From NCBI GenBank assembly GCA_029582155.1, contig CM055906.1, forward strand, positions 12,209,101 to 12,273,100: DNA of 64,000 nt, given 5' to 3'. Shown in pieces: positions 60,420 through 64,000 of the stretch. The DNA comes from Panopea generosa. Taxonomy: Eukaryota; Mollusca; Bivalvia; Adapedonta; Hiatellidae. Numbering within the stretch: the first letter of the stretch is position 1; every line of letters begins with the position of its first letter. The notes below the pieces were generated by a model. It searched no databases, was not told the origin of the DNA, and saw only the letters and a program-made list of their open reading frames with translations. Made by a program: the position numbers and the translations under genes.

Positions 60420-60800
60420 TTATCTATAAATTTGCAATATATTTGCAGAGTATTCGTTATTTATTTGAAAGTATTTGCCATATATTTGCATAGTGTTTGT
60501 TATGTTTTTGCAAAGTGATTGCATTGTAATTGCTTTTTATTTACAAAGTGATTGCACAGTGTTTGCGATCTCTTTGCAGGATATGTTATTTGTATAGCAT
60601 TTGCGATCATATTTGCAGAAAACATTCTGCAAAGGGTTGCTGAACTGCTTGTATAAACCCTTTGCAGTGTGTTTGCAGTCTGTTTGCACATTTTGTTCCA
60701 ATTCCATAGACTGCCGAATATATTCTACAAATATTTGTAGAACATATTTTGCAAACACTTTCGCAAGCAATTTGCAAAGGGATGGAATATATTCCGCATA
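60420..60800. repeat. irregular TTTGCA-rich cluster
   Basis: TTTGCA or its complement TGCAAA recurs about every 15 bp without a fixed unit. A perfect 9-bp-arm palindrome TTTGCAGAA-AACA-TTCTGCAAA lies at 60612-60633. Confidence 0.7.
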
Positions 60801-60974
60801 CACCCTCTATTCGTAGAGGTTGTCACTGCTGAGGTTGTGGATTTGAGTCCAGTGTGGTCCGTATATATATATTATGCAGGAGAGTTTGTCAGTTACTTGT
60901 GGAAGGATGTTACCTCCATTCAGATTCAAGTCAAGACTTATTTATTTTACTTTGATTGTGAAACAACTGATACG

Positions 60975-61115
60975 AATCATGCCTGAAGTCTTCCTGGTTA
61001 GAACCACTACTAAGAATATGCAGAAAAGTGTCTTGCTTGAGGACACCACGGAGGATTGAATGCATGACCCTCCAATTCTGGATTGGATGTCTGGCTACCA
61101 CTAGACCACTCACTC
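60975..61115 (-). repeat. SINE type 2
   Basis: The minus strand starts GAGTGGTCTAGTGGTAGCCA and has TGTCCTCAAGCAAGACAC in the body. Confidence 0.65.
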
Positions 61116-61119
61116 TTTA

Positions 61120-61925
61120 GTTTCAGCTGCTCAGGATCATTCTGATTTCTTCATCCTACATACTCATATAATCATATAATCTGTAGTGTATTAACACTTC
61201 AAAAAATCTACTTTACATCATCCATGTACCACTCCACACAAATCACAGGTGGTCACATGCTTAATGATACCTGTTACACTACATATTTGTATTATGATAC
61301 AATGTAGATATAAACACACTAACAGAATCTCTATTGAGTATATATTTGGTTAATCTCAAGCTGTGATAGTTTTATTCCATTAATATATACAAATAATTTA
61401 TACATATTTATACTATAAAATCATTTAAAAAAAATTTTTTGTTTGGTATACTAATGTAAATATTACAATCTGTTAAGAGTGACCATAATTTTGTCAACTT
61501 TAAGAAATATACTGTTTACAATATTAACACTCAAAACAATGTTATATCAATATGATGCTGTTTTACATAAATGGCATTTCCATATCTCTGGTTACATCGT
61601 ATTCTAATCAGTACCTATAATTTAGATAATGTACAATGTTCTTTAGGATACACCTCTACAATATAAAACTTTCTTTTATTTCACATCAATGGTAGGGCTA
61701 CAGTGCTACCAGTGTTAACAAATTATCGTTGGTAACGCATCACTTTCATTTTAACCTATTATACATTACAAAATACTTCGTTATTAACATTATTAATGCC
61801 ATACGTTTGAAGATGAATCCTTAAATAACAACTTTTAAAAAAATGCGAAACTAGAAGTCGGTGTTTTCTATTTGTTACATAGGTTTTAGAAACTCCATCA
61901 AAGAAGAATGTGTTGAAAGTGACAT
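61120..61925. other. no gene seen
   Basis: AT-rich sequence before the terminal satellite. No exon or repeat recognised. Confidence 0.4.
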
Positions 61926-61927
61926 CA

Positions 61928-64000
61928 TGCTTATCATTTAGATATCACACTGAAGTATAAATGGGAAATGTATTACAATTTTGTTTTGGAAGCATGTGCA
62001 ACTACTGTGTAAATTCATGCTTATCATATAGATATCACACTGAAGTATAAATGGGAAATGTATTACATTATGGTTTTGGCAGCATGTGTAACTACAGTGT
62101 AAATTCATGCTTATCATATAGATATCACATTGAAGTATATATGGGAAATGTATTACAATATAGTTTTGGGAGCATGCGTAACTACTGTGTAAATTCATGC
62201 TTATCATATAGATATCACACTGAAGTATAAATGGGAAATGTATTACAATATGGTTTTGGAAGCATGTGTAACTACAGTGTAAATTAATGCTTATCATATA
62301 GATATCACACTGAAGTATAAATGGGAAATGTATTACAATATGGTTTTGGGAGCATGTGTAACTACTGTGTAAATTCATGCTTATCATATAGATATCACAC
62401 TGAAGTATAAATGGGAAATGTATTACAACATGGTTTTGGAAGCATGTGTAACTACTGTGTAAATTCATGCTTATCATATAGATATCACACTGAAGTATAA
62501 ATGGGAAATGTATTATAATATGGTTTTGGGAGCATGTGTAACTACAGTGTAAATTCATGCTTATCATATAGATATCACAATGGAGTATCAATGGGAAATG
62601 TATTACATTATGGTTTTGGGAGCATGTGTAACTACAGTGTAAATTCATGCTTATCATATAGATATCACATTGAAGTATATATGGGAAATGTATTACAATA
62701 TGGTTTTGGGAGCATGTGTAACTACTGTGTAAATTCATGCTGATCATATAGATATCACACTGAAGTATAAATGGGAAATGTATTACAATATGGTTTTGGG
62801 AGCAAGCGTAACTACATTGTAAATTCATGCTTATCATATAGATATCACACTGAAGTATAAATGGGAAATGTATTACAATATGGTTTTGGAAGCATGCGTA
62901 ACTACAGTGTAAATTAATGCTTATCATATAGATATCACACTGAAGTATAAATGGGAAATGTATTACAATATGGTTTTGGAAGCATGTGTAACTACAGTGT
63001 AAATTAATGCTTATCATATAGATATCACACTGAAGTATCAATGGGAAATGTATTACAATATGGTTTTGGTAGCATGTGTAACTACTGTGTAAATTCATGC
63101 TTATCATATAGATATCACACTGAAGTATCAATGGGAAATGTATTACAATATGGTTTTGGGAGCATGTGTAACTACAGTGTAAATTCATGCTTATCATATA
63201 GATATCACACTGAAGTATAAATGGGAAATGTATTACAATATGGTTTTGGGAGCATGTGTTACTACAGTGTAAATTCATGCTTATCATATAGATATCACAC
63301 TGAAGTATAAATGGGAAATGTATTACATTATGGTTTTGGGAGCATGTGCAACTACTGTGTAAATTCATGCTGATCATATAGATATCACATTGAAGTATAA
63401 ATGGGAAATGTATTACAATATGGTTTTGGGAGCATGTGTAACTACTGTGTAAATTCATGCTTATCATATAGATATCACACTGAAGTATAAATGGGAAATG
63501 TATTACAATATGGTTTGGGAGTATGTGTAACTACTGTGTAAATTCATGCTTATCATATAGATATCACACTGAAGTATAAATGGGAAATGTATTACAACAT
63601 GGTTTTGGAAGCATGTGTAACTACAGTGTAAATTCATGCTTATCATATAGATATCACACTGAAGTATAAATGGGAAATGTATTACAACATGGTTTTGGAA
63701 GCATGTGTAACTACTGTGTAAATTCATGCTTATCATATAGATATCACACTGAAGTATAAATGGGAAATGTATTACAATATGGTTTTGGGAGCATGTGTAA
63801 CTACAGTGTAAATTCATGCTTATCATATAGATATCACAATGAAGTACAAATGGGAAATGTATTACATTATGGTTTTGGGAGCATGTGTAACTACAGTGTA
63901 AATTCATGCTTATCATATAGATATCACATTGAAGTACATATGGGAAATGTATTACAATATAGTTTTGGGAGCATGTGTAACTACTGTGTAAATTCATGCT
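61928..64000. repeat. 90-bp satellite array running off the window
   Basis: About 23 units of 90 bp (AAATTCATGCTTATCATATA, GATATCACACTGAAGTATAA, ATGGGAAATGTATTACAATA, TGGTTTTGGGAGCATGTGTA, ACTACAGTGT). Divergence is a few per cent by eye. The 90-bp unit is 30 codons, so the minus strand stays open over 1.5 kb until a one-base deletion near 63511. The array extends beyond the right edge. Confidence 0.95.

Noticed and set aside
61938-63467. 509-aa minus-strand ORF
   Set aside because: 90-bp satellite; no start context, splice site or domain, and a one-base deletion ends it arbitrarily.

Overview
This is an intron-rich, AT-rich animal nuclear window. Its dispersed repeats look like those I know from bivalve mollusc genomes: long repeats ending in a GCTCACCTG/CAGGTGAGCT hairpin or an ATACCCCC/GGGGGTAT hairpin, TGACCTTGACCT-bearing repeats, and several tRNA-headed SINEs. 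Bivalve is an inference; no rRNA, mitochondrial or single-copy marker fixes the species. Nothing is prokaryotic, and most long ORFs are tandem arrays that happen to lack stops.

Layout. 0.5-6.3 kb: a 13-bp satellite split by a young LTR element (2255-5320) with identical-looking 955-bp LTRs, whose only gene encodes a zinc-knuckle/coiled-coil/zinc-knuckle protein and no polymerase. 6.5-8.2 kb: a dispersed repeat, a transposase-like fragment (+) and a His-Me finger endonuclease fossil (-). 8.8-33.2 kb: four minus-strand exons of a citron/MRCK/ROCK-type kinase gene (C-tail plus coiled coil). Its largest intron holds a P2RX7A-domain gene (+, 15.4-17.3 kb), a decayed multi-exon transposase-like gene (-, 20.7-28.1 kb) and many SINEs. 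Three of its four exons have a minisatellite against the splice acceptor; the one at 29.7-30.9 kb is built from the acceptor and exon start themselves. 31.7-32.2 kb: a MITE with TTAA target duplication. 35.6-40.0 kb: three phase-compatible exons of an unidentified membrane protein (-). 41-50 kb: dispersed repeats, a SINE whose interior is amplified into seven 75-bp units, and four other minisatellites. 50.7-54.1 kb: a TNP2-like (CACTA/EnSpm-type) transposase relic (-) interrupted by a LINE 3' end (+). 56.8-60.0 kb: a BEN-domain gene (+) with several frame breaks. 61.9-64.0 kb: a 90-bp satellite running off the window.

How it fits together. The host signal is the kinase gene, the membrane protein and perhaps the BEN gene. 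Most of the rest is mobile-element material inside or beside introns. Single-base frame breaks recur in otherwise well-formed exons at independent loci; decay or assembly indels could explain them. I aligned by eye only. Splice sites come from GT/AG context and phase, and family names from motif recognition, without any search.
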